DNA from: Candidatus Competibacteraceae bacterium
GTDB taxonomy: Bacteria > Pseudomonadota > Gammaproteobacteria > Competibacterales > Competibacteraceae
Assembly (NCBI GenBank): GCA_012032855.1
Contig: JAAUQA010000088.1
Span: forward strand, 1-9,435
Direction of reading: 5' to 3'
DNA length: 9,435 nt
Positions within the stretch are counted from its first letter, which is position 1. The number at the start of each line of letters is the position of its first letter. The notes under the pieces were generated by a model. The model made no database searches. It was given only the letters and a program-made list of their open reading frames with translations, and was not told the origin of the DNA. Position numbers and translations under genes: made by a program. Shown here in pieces: positions 8,281 through 9,435 of the stretch.

Positions 8281-8552
8281 CTACGGTGAATCGAGAATCT
8301 TCAGTTTCTGGAGTTGAGTCAGCGCCTTGACCAGCGTCTCCCTGGTAGAGCCCGGCAAACCGCGCGCATCGATAAAATCGTCGAGCGCCTGACTCAGCGG
8401 TTGCGCGCCATTTAGTTCGCGCACGAAAGCCACCAGTTCGTGGGAATGCAGGAAAACAGGCGGCGATTCTCATAGCGATACGCCAAACCGCCGAACCGCT
8501 CGGGGCGAATCGCCACGCCGGGTGCAAGCCGATAAGGGACATCCAGATTCAT
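8281..8552 (-). CDS. mftB: MftB-like mycofactocin peptide chaperone (RRE domain), one frameshift
   Basis: MftB is the small peptide-binding chaperone that presents the MftA precursor to the radical SAM enzyme MftC. The rejoined protein is 90 residues. Its N-terminal half carries the recognisable family signature YRLAPGVAIRPERFGGLAY followed by RYENRRLFFLHS, compared with RLHPQVAVRPEPFGALLYHFG in mycobacterial MftB as I remember it. The rest, ELVAFVRELNG to LQKLKILDSP, is a helical region resembling PqqD-type RRE proteins. The ATG at 8552 overlaps the SDR stop (ATGA) with GGGAGG about 9 bases upstream. One base is missing in the coding-strand T run (plus 8453-8456); repair changes RLFSCIP to RLFFLHS and moves the stop from about 8412 to 8281. 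No MftA or MftC is seen in the window; hydB follows where mftC would be expected. Confidence 0.75.
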
Positions 8553-9055
8553 TTGAGCATCCTCCCGGCGTCGATTTTCATCGTTTGGCCGGTGATAAAA
8601 CGCGCTTCGTCCGACGCCAACCACAAGGCAGCCTTGGCGACGTCGTCGGCATCAATGAGTTTGACCGGCATCATATGTCCCAAGAAGATGAAATCGACCA
8701 GTTCCTCCTTGCTCATTTCAGCGGCTTGGGCCATGCCGGTGATAATGTCGGTGTCCACCGCCGTCGGGTGCAGCGTGTTGACGGTGATGTTGTACTTGGC
8801 CAGCTCATGGGCCAGGGTTTTGGCCAGGCCGATAACCCCCCATTTCGAGGCGCAGTAGTGCGCCATGCCGGGTTCGCCCCTCAACCCCGCCACCGATGAG
8901 GTCATGATGATGCGGCCACCGGTATTCCGGGCCAGCATGTGCGGCACCACATATTTTACCGCCAGCCAATAGCCCTTGAGGTTGACGTCCAGCATGGTAT
9001 CCCACCATTCTTCGGTGATGTCCCAGGTTAAAGCCATGTCGGCGATACCGGCATT
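8549..9055 (-). CDS. mycofactocin-coupled-type SDR oxidoreductase, N-terminus lost at a junction
   Basis: Short-chain dehydrogenase, probably oxidising an alcohol with a tightly bound nicotinamide. Recognisable sequence starts at NAGIADMALTWDITEE and includes DVNLKGYW (catalytic Asn), MTSSVAGLRGEPGMA (catalytic Ser), YCASK (Tyr and Lys), VNTLHPTAVDTDII and the C-terminal FITGQTMKIDAGRMLK. The HPTAV and SVAGL regions resemble SDRs that co-occur with mycofactocin genes. The N-terminal Rossmann strand with TGxxxGxG, some 80 residues, is absent. The frame stays open to 9277, but that stretch is antisense to a good glucosidase C-terminus on the plus strand and has no SDR motif. As read, the protein cannot bind its nucleotide normally. 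The stop overlaps the MftB-like start. The gene may be broken by rearrangement or by mis-assembly. Confidence 0.8.
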   Translation of the reverse strand, partial: NAGIADMALTWDITEEWWDTMLDVNLKGYWLAVKYVVPHMLARNTGGRIIMTSSVAGLRGEPGMAHYCASKWGVIGLAKTLAHELAKYNITVNTLHPTAVDTDIITGMAQAAEMSKEELVDFIFLGHMMPVKLIDADDVAKAALWLASDEARFITGQTMKIDAGRMLK

Positions 9056-9062
9056 GCCCGGC
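9052..9062. other. junction between truncated SDR (minus) and truncated glucosidase (plus)
   Basis: SDR homology on the minus strand stops after the NAG motif (Asn codon at 9053-9055). Glucosidase homology on the plus strand is already in progress by the ARRYDDHPNW segment from about 9056. Both genes are cut within the same few bases. I see no insertion-sequence ends, target duplication or obvious repeat at the spot. It may be a real recombination breakpoint or a chimeric assembly join. Confidence 0.6.
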
Positions 9063-9229
9063 GCTACGATGATCATCCGAACTGGCAAAATCTCGTGCTG
9101 TTTCACGAGTATTTTCACGCCGAGACCGGGGAAGGTCTCGGGGCCAGTCACCAGACCGGATGGACCTCCCTGGTCGTCCGGCTCGTGCGGGAACGCGCTG
9201 AGAAACACCCGGTTGACCAACCGGCCTGA
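9056..9229 (+). pseudogene. 3' fragment of a GH63/MGH1-like glucosidase
   Basis: The plus frame ending in TGA at 9227-9229 reads ARRYDDHPNWQNLVLF, then HEYFHAETGEG, then GLGASHQTGWTSLVVRLV. This is the characteristic C-terminus of bacterial glycoside hydrolase family 63-like (mannosyl-oligosaccharide glucosidase-like) proteins, whose GLGASHQTGW segment is strongly conserved. Only about 57 residues are present and no start lies nearby: the upstream sequence belongs to the SDR on the other strand. It is therefore either a remnant left by a rearrangement or the end of a complete gene wrongly joined here. A 7-bp dyad CCGGTTG/CAACCGG (9209-9224) lies at its end. The family assignment is from memory of the motif. 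Confidence 0.7.
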
Positions 9230-9282
9230 GCGCGCCGGCGCGTCCGCGTTGCCGGACGGCGACTTGTCCACCTCCACGTTTT

Positions 9283-9435
9283 ATGAAACCCATCACCGGC
9301 CACCACCTGATCAAACCGGAGGATCTGCACTGGCGGCCGTCCAATCTGATGCAGATCCCGAACGCGGATTTTCTGGAGCGCACCGGCAGTGAGAACCTCG
9401 GCGCACGACTGTGGCGATTGCCGCCCAGGAGCGCG
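9283..9435 (+). CDS. cupin-domain protein (partial, 5' end only)
   Basis: An open plus frame runs from the ATG at 9283 to the window edge, reading MKPITGHHLIKPEDLHW, then NLMQIPNADFLERTGSENLG and ARLWRLPPRSA. This N-terminus resembles small single-domain cupin proteins of unknown substrate, in which LWRLPPGSAxTxHRH introduces the metal-binding histidines; those residues would lie beyond the window. There is no clear ribosome binding site upstream, so the exact start is uncertain. It follows the glucosidase fragment after 53 bases on the same strand and probably belongs with that gene rather than with the hydrogenase operon. Confidence 0.6.
   Translation, partial: MKPITGHHLIKPEDLHWRPSNLMQIPNADFLERTGSENLGARLWRLPPRSA

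Noticed and set aside
8267..8542. 91-residue minus-strand ORF as a separate gene
   Set aside because: It overlaps the MftB-like gene in a frame with arginine- and alanine-rich nonsense; repair of one base explains the region better.
9056..9277. N-terminal 75 residues of the open minus-strand SDR frame as genuine protein
   Set aside because: They lack the TGxxxGxG Rossmann motif, and the plus strand of the same bases encodes a strongly recognisable glucosidase C-terminus with its stop codon.
1..9435. CRISPR array, tRNA, rRNA or insertion sequence
   Set aside because: No spaced direct repeats, no tRNA-like cloverleaf or transposase frame was seen on either strand by eye.

Overview
The window looks like part of a proteobacterial chromosome or metagenome contig. 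The hints are a sigma-54 AcoR-type activator, clear GGAGG ribosome binding sites and proteobacterial-style protein sequences. I cannot name a genus. The gene content points to anaerobic or micro-oxic redox metabolism: a polyferredoxin of the type paired with tungsten aldehyde oxidoreductases, a complete cytoplasmic group 3b-type [NiFe]-hydrogenase operon, and a mycofactocin-type gene pair (an SDR dehydrogenase and an MftB-like chaperone).

Layout. Bases 1-364 (minus) hold the N-terminal part of a four-cluster ferredoxin. Bases 365-791 are a divergent regulatory region with several perfect inverted repeats and candidate sigma-54 and sigma-70 promoters. Bases 792-2773 (plus) hold a GAF-PAS-AAA+-Fis sigma-54 activator, interrupted by four apparent frameshifts. 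It converges on, and overlaps by 23 bases, a leftward gene train. In transcription order (high to low coordinates) that train is: truncated SDR (8549-9055), MftB-like protein (8281-8552), hydB (to 8222), two tandem cyclic-nucleotide-binding-domain proteins (6589-7082 and 6131-6592), hydG (5277-6114), small subunit hydD (4499-5275), large subunit hydA (3212-4506) and the maturation protease (2751-3215). Most junctions overlap or lie within a few bases, so this reads as one operon. Near 9056 the SDR is cut off and fused back-to-back to the 3' end of a plus-strand glucosidase-like gene, which is followed by the start of a cupin gene.

How the genes work together. HydA and HydD form the H2-activating module. 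HydG carries FAD, the pyridine-nucleotide site and a 2Fe-2S cluster. HydB carries further Fe-S clusters. The protease trims the HydA C-terminus after nickel insertion. The paired cyclic-nucleotide-binding proteins lack a DNA-binding domain and may sense a ligand or redox state for the enzyme. The SDR and MftB directly upstream suggest, but do not prove, a link between mycofactocin-type alcohol/aldehyde oxidation and NAD(P)-coupled H2 turnover.

Caution: about nine single-base indels break otherwise well conserved genes. Four are losses, three of them in A/T homopolymers, and five are extra bases. This looks more like sequencing error in a poorly polished assembly than real gene decay. The junction near 9056 could likewise be an assembly chimera. 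Gene entries below give the rejoined reading.
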